This document shows, in pieces, positions 17,612-27,460 of a DNA stretch of 64,000 nucleotides. How positions within the stretch are numbered: the first letter of the stretch is position 1; each line of letters begins with the position of its first letter. The stretch covers positions 3,901,501-3,965,500 of the forward strand of contig NZ_CP019650.1 in the NCBI RefSeq assembly GCF_001999945.1. The letters are read 5' to 3'. The notes under the pieces were generated by a model. The model did not search any database and was not told the DNA's origin. It worked only from the letters and a program-made list of their open reading frames with translations. The translations under genes were made by a program, and so were the position numbers. Source of the stretch: Microbulbifer agarilyticus. Lineage in GTDB: Bacteria > Pseudomonadota > Gammaproteobacteria > Pseudomonadales > Cellvibrionaceae.

Positions 17612-18580
17612 TCACGCGCGCTCAATTGGAAACGCAATCACCTCATCGATGCGCTCTGCCTCGCAGGCCAGCATCAATAACCGGTCCACCCCCAGCGCCA
17701 CCCCCGCGCAGGTCGGCATGCCAGCGGCCAGCGCCTCGACCAGGCGCTCCTCATACGGATTTACCGGCTTGCCATGCTCTGCGCGGTATTTCTGATCCGC
17801 TTCAAAGCGGCGCTGCTGCTCCGCGGCATCGATCAACTCCCAGTACCCATTGGCCAGTTCCATCCCCGCCACATAGGCTTCAAACCGACGCGCCACCGGC
17901 GCACCCAGTTCGTCGTGCTCCACCCGCGCCAACGCCGCCTGGCTCGCAGGAAAATCGTAAACCAGCGTAATACCACGCTCACCTGACGAATCCATATTCG
18001 GCTCGATATGGTGGCTCATCAATAAGTCCAGACACTCATCGCGATCCGCCGGCTCAAACGACAACTCCAGCACCCGCGCCACAACCGCCTTCAACTCCTC
18101 CAGCGACGCCCGGTGCGGGTCGATATCGAGAAACTTCAAAAATAGCGCGCGATAGCTGTAGGAACAGACTCGGGAAATGTTCAGCACCCAAGACAGAAAC
18201 TCACCCACCTCGATCATCAACCGATGATCGTCCCAGCCCACCCGGTACCACTCCAGCATGGTGAATTCCGGATTGTGGCGGCCACCGGCCTCGCCATTGC
18301 GAAACGCCTTGCCCAGGTAATAACAATCCCCCATTCCCGCCGCCAGCAAACGCTTCAGGCCAAATTCTGGACTGGTCGCCAGGAACGCCGGCACACCGCT
18401 GCAGTCCGCCGTAATTGAATCGATATGCGGATCGCTGGTGGCGCGACGGGACAGGATCGGCACCTCCATCTCCAGCACCTGACGCTCGCTGAAGAAGCGG
18501 CGGATATCCGCGAGCAGGGTGGCGCGGCGGCGGAGGTTATCGAGTGGGGCAGAGGGCTGCCAGAGGTAAATATCGGACAT
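17612..18580 (-). CDS. epmA: Elongation factor P--(R)-beta-lysine ligase
   Basis: A 322-residue paralogue of class II lysyl-tRNA synthetase lacking the anticodon-binding domain. It activates (R)-beta-lysine and attaches it to Lys34 of EF-P. Class II motif 2 is visible in YYLGKAFRNGEAGGRHNPEFTM (key residues FRxE and HNPEF), and motif 3 in GVALGVDRLLML. Its length equals E. coli EpmA (PoxA/GenX). It lies on the same strand as efp, 265 bp downstream of it; a terminator and a repeat element lie between them, so it probably has its own promoter. The partner epmB is divergent to efp. Confidence 0.95.
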   Translation of the reverse strand: MSDIYLWQPSAPLDNLRRRATLLADIRRFFSERQVLEMEVPILSRRATSDPHIDSITADCSGVPAFLATSPEFGLKRLLAAGMGDCYYLGKAFRNGEAGGRHNPEFTMLEWYRVGWDDHRLMIEVGEFLSWVLNISRVCSYSYRALFLKFLDIDPHRASLEELKAVVARVLELSFEPADRDECLDLLMSHHIEPNMDSSGERGITLVYDFPASQAALARVEHDELGAPVARRFEAYVAGMELANGYWELIDAAEQQRRFEADQKYRAEHGKPVNPYEERLVEALAAGMPTCAGVALGVDRLLMLACEAERIDEVIAFPIERA

Positions 18581-18644
18581 GAGATTGAGGATACTTTAGA
18601 TTGAATTCAGTCTAGCCGGGCAACCGGAATTATCTGCGGGCGAA

Positions 18645-18755
18645 GGCAGAGTAGTGAGCAGAAGTTTTTAGGATCGTCGCAAACAGGATGTTTGCGCCGA
18701 AGCGCCCAGGGATGGGTTCACAGCGGTCCTAAAAACTTCTGGTCACTGCTTTGCC
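18645..18755 (+). repeat. Folded intergenic repeat, copy C
   Basis: A 111 bp element between efp and epmA, sense strand plus, that is, antisense to both genes. Arms 18645-18673 and 18727-18755 pair over 29 nt with two wobble pairs and one G.G. Inner hairpin loop AGGAT on a CAAAC/GTTTG stem; the basal pair is T-A where other copies have G-C. Second hairpin CCC-AGGGAT-GGG. GCCAC follows. It lies on the far side of the efp terminator. Confidence 0.88.
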
Positions 18756-18791
18756 GCCACAAGTCCAAAGACCCGCGTACAGGCCAAAAGC

Positions 18792-18823
18792 AAAAAGGGC
18801 GAATACCAGAGTATTCGCCCTTC
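18792..18823 (-). terminator. Rho-independent terminator of efp
   Basis: On the minus strand AGGGCGAATAC-TCTG-GTATTCGCCCT is followed by five T. It is a perfect 11 bp stem, 23 bp after the efp stop. Confidence 0.93.
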
Positions 18824-18845
18824 GGAATCGCTGAGCAAAGGAGGA

Positions 18846-19418
18846 TTAGTCTTCCTTCGCACGACCCAGGTATTCCGCGGTACGGGTATCGACCTTGATG
18901 GTCTCACCGATCTCCAGGAACAGAGGTACCTTCACCACGGCACCGGTAGACAGGGTCGCTGGCTTGGTGCCGCCCTGCGCGGTGTCGCCACGTACACCCG
19001 GATCGGTGTCGGTGATTTCCAGAATCACGTGGTTTGGCGGAGTGACTGCCAGCGGAGAACCGTTGTACAGAGTGACCACACAGATGTCCTGCTCCTTCAG
19101 CCACTTCGCCGCGTCACCAACCGCCTTCGCGTCCGCCTGATGCTGCTCAAAGGTCTCCGGCTCCATGAAATGGAAGAACTCACCATCGTTGTAGAGGTAT
19201 TCCATGTCGCGGTCCATCACGTCCGCACCTTCCAGGCTCTCACCGGAACGGAAAGTACGCTCCCACACGCGACCGGTCTTCAGGTTGCGCAGCTTCACGC
19301 GGTTGAAGGCCTGCCCCTTACCGGGCTTCACGAACTCATTGTCCACAATGGAACAGGGGTCGCCGTCCAGCATTACCTTCAGGCCGCCTTTGAATTCGTT
19401 AGTGGAATAATTAGCCAT
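18846..19418 (-). CDS. efp: Elongation factor P
   Basis: A 190-residue translation factor that relieves ribosome stalling at polyproline stretches. Three beta-barrel domains are covered at full length. The modification site is K34 in [10 protein letters not shown], the lysine that EpmA/EpmB convert to beta-lysyl-lysine. GAGGAG precedes the ATG. It lies between epmA and the divergent epmB, and a strong terminator follows. Confidence 0.97.
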   Translation of the reverse strand: MANYSTNEFKGGLKVMLDGDPCSIVDNEFVKPGKGQAFNRVKLRNLKTGRVWERTFRSGESLEGADVMDRDMEYLYNDGEFFHFMEPETFEQHQADAKAVGDAAKWLKEQDICVVTLYNGSPLAVTPPNHVILEITDTDPGVRGDTAQGGTKPATLSTGAVVKVPLFLEIGETIKVDTRTAEYLGRAKED

Positions 19419-19496
19419 GAGCTCCTCGAAATATCAGCATTACGCCGTCAAATTGATTAAACTTCGCGCGCCCCATCCGGGGCAAACCAGCAGCCA

Positions 19497-20576
19497 ATGG
19501 CCACCGCGCCAAAAAAACAGCCCGCTATGATACAGCACCGCCAGCCCGCACGTGAAATCAGCAGTATTGAAATCGCCGCCTCCGGCGAGGAAATCCTGCG
19601 CCCACGCCGCTGGCAGGAAGAAATGAGCGATCTGGTGCGTGACCCACAGGAACTGCTCGAACTGCTGCAACTGGATGCTGAGCAGCTACCCCAATTGAGC
19701 GCCGCCGCGAGCACCTTCGAACTGCGCGTACCGCGCCCGTTCCTCAGCCGCATCCGCCCCGGTGACCCCGAAGACCCACTGCTGTTGCAAGTATTGCCCA
19801 CCGCAGCGGAACTGCAGCCCAGCCCCGGCTACAACGATGACCCACTGGAGGAAGCCAACGCCAACCCGGTGCCCGGTGTCGTGCATAAATACAAGGGCCG
19901 CCTCCTGTTAATTGCCGCCAGCCAGTGCGCCGTCAATTGCCGCTACTGCTTCCGCCGCGCCTTCCCCTACAGTGACAACCATCTGAACCGCCAGCAGTGG
20001 CAGCAGGCGCTGGACTATATCCGCGCACAACAGGACCTGCGCGAAGTGATTTTAAGCGGCGGTGACCCCCTGGTAATGAGCGACCGCCAGCTGGCCTGGC
20101 TAGCGGACCAGCTGCAGCAGATCCCGCAACTCGACAAGCTACGCATCCACACCCGCTTGCCCATCGTCGCACCATCCCGTGTCAACGACGAACTACTGAG
20201 CTGGTTTACCAACAGCCGCTTGCAGCCCGTACTCGTGCTGCACTGCAATCACGCCAACGAAATTGATGAGGAAGTCGCTGCGGCCCTCGGCCGCCTGCGC
20301 GCCGCCGGCGTTACCCTGCTCAACCAGGCCGTGCTACTGAAAAACGTCAACGACAGCGCCGACACGCTGGCCGAGCTATCCGAAAAACTGTTCGCCAACG
20401 GCGTGCTGCCCTATTACCTGCACCAGCTGGATCACGTGCAGGGTGCCGCACACTTCGAGGTGACAGACACCCACGCGCGAGCACTGGTGGAAAGTGTGCG
20501 CCAGCGACTGCCAGGTTACCTGGTTCCACGACTGGTACGAGAGATTCCCGCGGAAAAATCCAAAACGCCGGTGTGA
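19497..20576 (+). CDS. epmB: EF-P beta-lysylation protein, lysine 2,3-aminomutase
   Basis: A 359-residue radical SAM enzyme that turns (S)-alpha-lysine into (R)-beta-lysine for EF-P modification. The iron-sulfur cysteines are C144, C148 and C151 (CAVNCRYCFRR). SGGDPL, HTRLPIV and the PLP-binding LHQLDHVQG region follow the aminomutase pattern. It lacks the long extra domains of catabolic lysine aminomutases, matching EpmB. It is divergent from efp with 78 bp between starts. No strong ribosome site is seen; ATG 19527 is an alternative start. Confidence 0.95.
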   Translation: MATAPKKQPAMIQHRQPAREISSIEIAASGEEILRPRRWQEEMSDLVRDPQELLELLQLDAEQLPQLSAAASTFELRVPRPFLSRIRPGDPEDPLLLQVLPTAAELQPSPGYNDDPLEEANANPVPGVVHKYKGRLLLIAASQCAVNCRYCFRRAFPYSDNHLNRQQWQQALDYIRAQQDLREVILSGGDPLVMSDRQLAWLADQLQQIPQLDKLRIHTRLPIVAPSRVNDELLSWFTNSRLQPVLVLHCNHANEIDEEVAAALGRLRAAGVTLLNQAVLLKNVNDSADTLAELSEKLFANGVLPYYLHQLDHVQGAAHFEVTDTHARALVESVRQRLPGYLVPRLVREIPAEKSKTPV

Positions 20577-20796
20577 ATTGCGCTTGCCGGTAAGCGCTCC
20601 GCGCTGGCGTACCCATTGAGCCGCTACACACCACCCGCACGCACACCCCGCAAAAGAGCTAATAGGCGACCAGTTTGCCGTCTGCTCGACGATTTCTGGC
20701 GCTACAAGCATCTTTTTGGACATCTATTTCTTCTGACACATTTGTGCAAATTTCGCGGCCTCGTATACTGCAAGCACGCAATTCTCGGTTATCGCC

Positions 20797-22605
20797 ATGC
20801 AGGACGCAGCAGATACAGAAGTCGGGCAGGATGTCCGTCGCGGAAATAATACCGCTCATAACGCCCACGCCGATTTTCCCTCGCCACAAACCACCTCGGC
20901 AGGGCCGTCGACATCCCCACTCAGGGACCTTTCCCAGCTCACCTGTGGATGCCGAAATCATCGCCAGCTGAAACAATGGCTGCGCGACTTTCTCAGCCAT
21001 AACCCGCTGGATGAAAAAGCCCAACGCAACGCCGGCGCCCTGCGCAGCCTGCTCGCGGAAATTGCCCGCTGGGACGCACCGGTGCGCCTGCGTCTGGCAA
21101 GCCTGGAAGTGCTGCGCCCGGCCATCGTTCAGCACTGCGGCACCCTCGCGCTCGCGCCACTGGCGAATTTCAGCCACGCTCAGGGCGGTCAAAACCAGCG
21201 GCAGCGTCGCGAACAACTCACCGCGGTCATCCTCTACCAGCACCTGGCGCAAGCCTATGCCAGTGTGAGTGCCCAGCTTCTGGAGCAGACCCACACGCTG
21301 TTTTTCCGCCGCCGGCTTGCCCGCGCGCTGCATCGCGGATGCGATAGCTATCGCCGGCTGATACAAATCTGCAACCTCGCCTACCAGGCCCCACCAAAGG
21401 GCAGCTGGTCGCGCTTGCAGCAACTGGTGCAAACCGCGCGCGAGCACGGTTTAGAACAACGCCGGGTAGTGGACCCGCTGGCGACGGGTGCAGCAGATGT
21501 ACCGCTGCTTGCCACTCGTCGACTCAACCGTTGGGAAAAGCTGACGCAGCCCTATCTGCAAACCGCGCTGTTTGCCAGCGCCAATCCGCTACAGCTGACC
21601 CTGGATGAACAGCTGCAGCTGTGGCTGTGCTGCGGCCACTGGGCCGGCAAAGCGGCACTGCTGGAACGCGCAGACAAGTCCGCGCAAACCCTGCTGTGCA
21701 GCCTGAACCTGGACCAGCCACCGATTCCCGCAGTGCGCCTGCGCCGCAGCGCGGTGGACCTGAAGCATTTCTCCTCGCCACTAGGCTGGCCCGTATACCT
21801 GACTGGCCCACTGCGACTACTGCAAAAACGGTTGCGACGTCCCGGTGCCCTGTCGGTGGATATGCTGGAGCGGGTGCAGGCCATCTGGGCAGGCGCCAAG
21901 AGCCGCGGCGAACAACGCACGCCGGCGGAAATGCGCTGTCAGGTAACGATTGGCATTAGTGCCATCGCCTACCACCTCAAGCGGGACGGCGATGAAGGCC
22001 CGGAGCTGGCGGCAAGTTTTAATGCAAGAAATTCGGCTGACCTGGTTATGGAAGTGGACTCCATCGACTTCAACACCGGTCACGCACTCAAGGATTATGA
22101 AGTGGCCAGGCCACTGCCCACCGCGCCCTCGGTATCGCACCGCTCCAGCGAAGGTGCGCGCACTGCCCAAAAACGCTACTCGCCAACACCCGCCACACTG
22201 CTCAACACCAGCGACAACGGCGCGGGCCTACGCTTGCCGGCAGACGTGCAGGGGCGCCTGCACAGCGGCAATTTAATCGCGCTCAAAGTCGGCGAGCAGT
22301 GGGAAGTGGGGCTAGTGCGCTGGCAGTTCGGCCTACCCGACCAGTGTCGCGTAGGGCTGGAGCTACTCGGCGGCCATACCAGCTCGGTGCGCGTGCGCCG
22401 TCATACCAAGGACGGGCGACGCACAGACGCCATGGCCGGTCTGCTCAATGGCGTCGCGGGGCAGCCGCCCGAGCTGCTGCTACCCACGCCCCTGTTCCAG
22501 CAGGGCGATACCATCGACATCGTCGCCGCCGGCCAATCCCACACGGTAACCCTGCGCCAGCAGAGCCTGAATACCGGCAGCATCGCCATCTTTGCCTTTT
22601 CCTGA
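20797..22605 (+). CDS. Large PilZ-domain protein upstream of fimX
   Basis: A 602-residue cytoplasmic protein. About residues 40-440 are mostly helical and not recognised. The last 140 residues look like a PilZ fold: KRYSPTPATLLNTSDNG contains the N-x-S-x-x-G signature, followed by GAGLRL and the strand pair WEVGLVRW, CRVGLELLG. The first PilZ motif R-x-x-x-R is not clear, so c-di-GMP binding is uncertain. The next gene encodes a FimX-like protein; a similar uncharacterised gene (PA4958) precedes fimX in Pseudomonas aeruginosa, as I recall. A role in surface motility signalling is inferred from context only. The N-terminal 30 residues may not all be translated, because no ribosome site is clear. 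Confidence 0.7.
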   Translation: MQDAADTEVGQDVRRGNNTAHNAHADFPSPQTTSAGPSTSPLRDLSQLTCGCRNHRQLKQWLRDFLSHNPLDEKAQRNAGALRSLLAEIARWDAPVRLRLASLEVLRPAIVQHCGTLALAPLANFSHAQGGQNQRQRREQLTAVILYQHLAQAYASVSAQLLEQTHTLFFRRRLARALHRGCDSYRRLIQICNLAYQAPPKGSWSRLQQLVQTAREHGLEQRRVVDPLATGAADVPLLATRRLNRWEKLTQPYLQTALFASANPLQLTLDEQLQLWLCCGHWAGKAALLERADKSAQTLLCSLNLDQPPIPAVRLRRSAVDLKHFSSPLGWPVYLTGPLRLLQKRLRRPGALSVDMLERVQAIWAGAKSRGEQRTPAEMRCQVTIGISAIAYHLKRDGDEGPELAASFNARNSADLVMEVDSIDFNTGHALKDYEVARPLPTAPSVSHRSSEGARTAQKRYSPTPATLLNTSDNGAGLRLPADVQGRLHSGNLIALKVGEQWEVGLVRWQFGLPDQCRVGLELLGGHTSSVRVRRHTKDGRRTDAMAGLLNGVAGQPPELLLPTPLFQQGDTIDIVAAGQSHTVTLRQQSLNTGSIAIFAFS

Positions 22606-22885
22606 CGACTCCTCCGGGTACCGGAGCGGTGCCCGAGCATCCCTGCGGCGCAATTCTCGCCCACGATTGCGAACATTTTCCCCTGATACAGTGATAACGT
22701 GGAACCATATCCCATAGTGCCGACTGCGCACTTGTTCGCGGTATTTATAACAACCTAAACTAACGGGTTCGCGGTACTGGACCGCCCCAACAGGGTGCGG
22801 GCATCGGCAGGGAAGCGGTCGATCTGAAACCGATCAGAATGAACAATTAAAAATAACCGCCGCGACGCAGTACAACAGGAACACA

Positions 22886-24973
22886 ATGAGCAGCGACAAC
22901 ACCATCCGCCTTCTTCTTATTCACGACGTCCCGGCCGAGGCCCAGCGACTGGTGAGCATGCTGCAGAATGCGGGCCGTCCGAACCGCGCCAAGCACGTTG
23001 CCAGCGAAGCGGCACTGACCAAGCTCCTGCAGGAACACACCTGGGATCTGCTGATTGCCGCAGAGCAGGGCAAACAGCTGGAAGCCGCGACCGCCATCCG
23101 CACCATCAGCAAACTGCAGAAGGACGTCCCCGCGATCTTACTCACCGAGCGCGAAGGCTCACAGCCGGTGGTGGAAGGCCTGAAGGCCGGGGCCCGCGAT
23201 GTGATTACCATCGACGAAGATCAGCATCTGCTGCTGACCATCCAGCGCGAACTCACCGCGCTGGAGGAGCGTCGCCAGGCGCGTCAGCACCAGCGCCGCT
23301 ACCACGCCACGCTCAACCGCGCCAAAGAGCTGCTGGACAGTTCCAAGGACGCCATCGCCTACATTTCCGACGGTCTCATCGTCTACGCCAATGAGTCTTT
23401 CGCCGAGCGCTTCGGCTATCAGGACCGCGACGATGTGGAATACCAGCCGCTGATCGATATGCTCACTGAAGGCGAGCAACCGGACGCGCGCGAATTCCTA
23501 CGCAGCTGTGCCATCAACAACAATGAGGTGGAAGCCCAGGAGTGGCAGTTCACCGCGCGCACCGCCAATGGCACACCGCTCGCCACCAAGGCCGAAGTAC
23601 TGTCGACGGTGTACGACGAGGAGCGTTGCCTGCAGGTGCGCATCGCCGCCAGCACGGGCAACACCGAAGAGCTCGAAGCCCAGCTCAGCGAAGCCAAGAA
23701 CCGCGACTCCGCCACTGGCCTGTACAACCGCCAGCGCTTTGTGCAGCTGCTCGACAGCGCCATTCAGTCTGCGTCGGGTTCCCAGCGCACCGGCGGCCTC
23801 ATGTTTATCGAGATCGACCGCTTCGAAGAATCCGTACAGCAGGTGGTGGGTGTCGCCGGCGCCGACCAGGTGCACAAAAAGTTTGCCGAACTTCTGCAGA
23901 GCAGCGTGCGCCGCGGTGACGTTGTGGCGCGCTATGGTGAGGAAAGTTACTGCCTGCTGGTACCGGAAACCACGCCCGACAGCGCCGAGTCACGCTCGAA
24001 AGAGTTGCTGCAAAAAGTGGCGGACACCATTTTCGAGGCCGCCGGTAAAACCGTGCACATCACCGCCTCCATCGGTATCTCCCTGCTGAGTGAAACCTCC
24101 GGCAATGCAGACAAGGTGCTGGAACAGGCCTCCAAGGCCCACGACCAGGCCCTGGCCAGAGACAACGGCAACGGTTTTGCCCTGTTTGAACCCGACAGCG
24201 AACAACAGGGTGGCGACGCCGATACTTATCTGCGCGCGCGGGTTGCACAGGCGCTGGAAGCGGGCAACTTCAAGCTGCTGTATCAGCCGATCCTCAGCCT
24301 GCAGGGCAGTGGTGAAAAGCTCTACGAGGTGCTGGTGCGTCTCGTAGACGGCAAGGAAGAACTCGCCCCCATGGCCTTCCTGGAAACACTCGGTGACGCA
24401 GGCCTGTCCTGCAAGATGGATCGCTGGGTAATTCTCAACGCGATGAAAACCGTCGCGGCAAAAAACAGTCAGGGCGATGCCGCATCCATTCTTATTCACC
24501 TGACCGCTGCGTCCCTCAAGGACAGCAGCCTGCCGGCCTGGCTGGGTGTGGCCTTCAAGGCATCCAAGGTGTCGCCTAGCACCGTGACCTTCCAGCTGCG
24601 CGCCGAGGACATCAGCAGCAACCTGCATGCCGCGCGGGACTTTGCCAAGCAAGTTCAGGACCTGGGTTGTCGCGTTGCCGTGTGCCGCTTTGGCACTGGC
24701 CTCAGCCCATTCAAGGCGCTGGAACACGTAAAGGTGGACCTGGCCAAGATCGATGCCTCTTTCGTGCGCGAAGTGCAGGATCAGGGCGAAGACAGCGAGA
24801 CACTGGTCAAACTGGTCAGCCAGCTGAAAGAGATCGACATCAAGGTCATCGTCCCGCACATCGAACAGGCGAGCATGCTGCCGACCTTATGGCAGTCTAG
24901 TACCGACTACATCCAGGGCTACTATGTTCAGCCGCCCGCGGACGAAATGGACTTCGATTTCAGCCTCGACTAA
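22886..24973 (+). CDS. fimX: FimX-like REC-PAS-GGDEF-EAL c-di-GMP effector
   Basis: A 695-residue protein with the FimX domain order. Residues 1-130 form a receiver domain lacking the phosphoacceptor aspartate (WDLLIAAEQ). About 145-250 form a PAS domain. About 265-425 form a GGDEF domain whose signature is degraded to R349-Y-G-E-E-S354, so cyclase activity is unlikely. About 440-690 form an EAL domain with EVL at 481-483 instead of EAL, as in Pseudomonas FimX, and so expected to bind c-di-GMP without cleaving it. Length is almost that of P. aeruginosa FimX (691). FimX promotes type IV pilus assembly and twitching. It follows the PilZ gene after 280 bp. Confidence 0.88.
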   Translation: MSSDNTIRLLLIHDVPAEAQRLVSMLQNAGRPNRAKHVASEAALTKLLQEHTWDLLIAAEQGKQLEAATAIRTISKLQKDVPAILLTEREGSQPVVEGLKAGARDVITIDEDQHLLLTIQRELTALEERRQARQHQRRYHATLNRAKELLDSSKDAIAYISDGLIVYANESFAERFGYQDRDDVEYQPLIDMLTEGEQPDAREFLRSCAINNNEVEAQEWQFTARTANGTPLATKAEVLSTVYDEERCLQVRIAASTGNTEELEAQLSEAKNRDSATGLYNRQRFVQLLDSAIQSASGSQRTGGLMFIEIDRFEESVQQVVGVAGADQVHKKFAELLQSSVRRGDVVARYGEESYCLLVPETTPDSAESRSKELLQKVADTIFEAAGKTVHITASIGISLLSETSGNADKVLEQASKAHDQALARDNGNGFALFEPDSEQQGGDADTYLRARVAQALEAGNFKLLYQPILSLQGSGEKLYEVLVRLVDGKEELAPMAFLETLGDAGLSCKMDRWVILNAMKTVAAKNSQGDAASILIHLTAASLKDSSLPAWLGVAFKASKVSPSTVTFQLRAEDISSNLHAARDFAKQVQDLGCRVAVCRFGTGLSPFKALEHVKVDLAKIDASFVREVQDQGEDSETLVKLVSQLKEIDIKVIVPHIEQASMLPTLWQSSTDYIQGYYVQPPADEMDFDFSLD

Positions 24974-24989
24974 TCCCTCCCAACACGAT

Positions 24990-25031
24990 CCGGGCGTCGC
25001 CTTTGCACAGTGGCTGAAGAGTGACGCCCGG
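24990..25031 (+). terminator. Possible stem-loop after fimX
   Basis: CCGGGCGTC (24990-24998) pairs perfectly with GACGCCCGG (25023-25031) across a 24 nt loop, 16 bp after the fimX stop. There is no U-tract, so it may act only in mRNA stability. Confidence 0.4.
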
Positions 25032-25204
25032 GGTTCGGCGCGGCTCACTGCCAGCCCCTAACTGGGGCAAAACCTCCATATTCGGTCTAATCTAGGACCA
25101 AAACAGAAATCCAATTTCCCCGCCAAGCGGGTGATTGGGTATTCTGTCCCGCAAAGTATTCACCCAATTCTCACTCAAGAACTACAACAATCACGGAGCC
25201 CAAC

Positions 25205-27217
25205 ATGCTGCCCCAATTGTTTCACACCAGTCTCGGCCGCCTGATCGGTGCCGGACTGCTTACCGCCAGCCTGGTTACACTCAGTGCGTGCGGAAAACCC
25301 GCGGACACCGACGCGGCCAAGCAAGAAGCTGCCGCTGGCGAGGAGAGCGCCAGCGACATTCCAGAAAGCGCCACCAAATACACCCCGGAAGACCTGGAAA
25401 AATCCGCGCCGATGGCGCAGAAAGCGGGCCCCGAATCCGGCGTCGACTATCACTCCTTCGCCAATACCAACGACTACCTGATCAAGCATGTGGGTCTGGA
25501 TCTCACCGCAGACTTTGACAACAAAGTACTGAAGGGCGAAGCGATCCTGGATATCCAGCGCCTCACCCGGAAGAACCCGGCGCTGATTCTCGATACCCGC
25601 GATCTCGACATAACCAATGTGCGTGCGGGCGTGGGCAACAGCCTGCAGGACGTGAAGTTCAGCCTCGGCAAAACCGACCCCAACCTGGGCACCCCACTGA
25701 AGATCAACCTGCCCAAGGGCGCTAGTCGGGTCGCGATCCAGTACCAGACCTCTCCGGGCGCGTCCGGTGTGCAATGGCTGGAGCCACAACAAACCGCCGG
25801 CAAGAAACACCCCTTCCTGTTTACCCAAGCACAGGCGATCCACGCGCGCAGCTTTATTCCGCTGCAGGATTCTCCCAAGGTGCGCGTGACCTACAAGGCC
25901 ACCATCCGCACACCGGAAGAACTGCTGGCGGTGATGAGTGCCAACAACGACCCGGAGACGGAAAAAGACGGCGTTTACGAATTTGAAATGCCGCAACCAA
26001 TCCCGTCTTACCTGATTGCCCTCGCGATCGGTAACCTAGAGTTCAAGCCCATGGGCGAGCGCACTGGCGTCTACGCCGAGCCGGAACTGCTGGACGCGGC
26101 GGCCGCCGAGTTCGAAGACACCGAAGATATGCTCGAGGTCACCGAGAAAAATTACGGGCCTTACCGCTGGGACCGCTACGACCTGCTGATCCTGCCCCCG
26201 AGCTTCCCGTTTGGCGGTATGGAAAACCCCCGCTTGAGCTTTATTACCCCCACGGTCATCGCCGGCGACAAGAGCCTGGTGGCACTGATCGCCCACGAAC
26301 TGGCGCACTCTTGGTCCGGCAACCTGATTACCAACGCCAGCTGGCGCGACCTGTGGCTGAATGAAGGTTTCACCACCTACCTCACCAACCGCATCATGCA
26401 ATTTGTGTACGGTGACGAGCGCTATCAGATGGAAATGGCCCTGGGTTACGACGACCTGAAGGCCGATCTGGATGACCGCGAAGATAAAGACGAGATCATG
26501 GCCATCGACCTACGTGGTCGCGATCCCGATGAAGTTTTTTCCAATATCCCTTACGAGAAGGGCTCCCTGTTCCTGTACGAACTGGAACAAAAAATCGGTC
26601 GAGCGAATTTCGACCAATTTCTGATGGATTACTTCAATCACTTCGCCTTCCAGAGCATCACCACCGAAGACTTCGTGAAGTATCTGGACGAAACGCTGTT
26701 AAAGCAGTACCCGGACAAGCTCGACCGCGCGCGTATCCAGCAGTGGATTTTCGAACCCGGTATTCCGGAAGGTGCACCGCAGCCGACCTCCGATGCGTTT
26801 ACCAAGCTGGACCCGATACGCCAGCAGTGGCTGAACGGCGAGATCAAGGCGAGCGATATCGATACCGATGGCTGGACCTTCCACCAGTGGAAATATTTCC
26901 TCGATGGCATGCCGGAGAAACTGAGTGAAGACCAACTGGCCGAGCTGGACAGTACATTTGATCTCACCCAGTCGAAAAACAACGAAATCGCATTCAGCTG
27001 GTTGATGATTGCGGTGCGCAATCAGTACAAGCCCGCCGAGCCACGCCTGGAAGATTTCCTGGTGACCATCGGTCGCAACAAGTTCCTGCGTCCGCTGTAC
27101 CGCAACATGATGGTGCACGGCCAGAGCGATAGCGCCAAGCGGATTTTTGAAAAAGCCAAACCCGGTTACCACCCGCTCACCGTCAAGGTAAACAGCAAAA
27201 TTATCTACGGCGATTGA
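25205..27217 (+). CDS. M1-family metallo-aminopeptidase, lipoprotein
   Basis: A 670-residue zinc aminopeptidase of the leukotriene A4 hydrolase-like M1 group, similar to cold-adapted marine enzymes. A lipoprotein signal ends LSAC with C29, so it is envelope-anchored. An acidic linker follows (about 35-75). Then come the N-terminal beta domain, the exopeptidase motif GGMEN (337-341), the zinc motif H364-E-L-A-H368 and the third ligand E387 in WLNEGFTTYL. The C-terminal helical domain is complete. GGAG precedes the ATG. It probably trims peptides in the periplasm. It stands alone with a strong terminator. Confidence 0.93.
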   Translation: MLPQLFHTSLGRLIGAGLLTASLVTLSACGKPADTDAAKQEAAAGEESASDIPESATKYTPEDLEKSAPMAQKAGPESGVDYHSFANTNDYLIKHVGLDLTADFDNKVLKGEAILDIQRLTRKNPALILDTRDLDITNVRAGVGNSLQDVKFSLGKTDPNLGTPLKINLPKGASRVAIQYQTSPGASGVQWLEPQQTAGKKHPFLFTQAQAIHARSFIPLQDSPKVRVTYKATIRTPEELLAVMSANNDPETEKDGVYEFEMPQPIPSYLIALAIGNLEFKPMGERTGVYAEPELLDAAAAEFEDTEDMLEVTEKNYGPYRWDRYDLLILPPSFPFGGMENPRLSFITPTVIAGDKSLVALIAHELAHSWSGNLITNASWRDLWLNEGFTTYLTNRIMQFVYGDERYQMEMALGYDDLKADLDDREDKDEIMAIDLRGRDPDEVFSNIPYEKGSLFLYELEQKIGRANFDQFLMDYFNHFAFQSITTEDFVKYLDETLLKQYPDKLDRARIQQWIFEPGIPEGAPQPTSDAFTKLDPIRQQWLNGEIKASDIDTDGWTFHQWKYFLDGMPEKLSEDQLAELDSTFDLTQSKNNEIAFSWLMIAVRNQYKPAEPRLEDFLVTIGRNKFLRPLYRNMMVHGQSDSAKRIFEKAKPGYHPLTVKVNSKIIYGD

Positions 27218-27271
27218 GCCGTCCTGCCACACTCCGTGTCGGATAATCCCGCGCAGTAAAACGTTCGTCGA

Positions 27272-27310
27272 TTTACCGCCCGCCGCCTGCTCGGCGGGAG
27301 GTAAATTTTT
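27272..27310 (+). terminator. Rho-independent terminator after the M1 peptidase gene
   Basis: TTTACC then CCCGCCG pair with CGGCGGG then GGTAAA around a 6 nt loop, with one G.A mismatch, followed by five T. Confidence 0.9.
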
Positions 27311-27460
27311 GTAAACTCCCCTCTCTTTGTGATCTCCGCCGGTTACTCTGGCGTAATTGTTGCTGCGGCAACCGCTATGATCCAACGCAAGATTTCCACT
27401 CGGCGGAGGTTTTCGACCAATCGCCGACCATAACCACAAATACAGATCGCCCCACACAAC

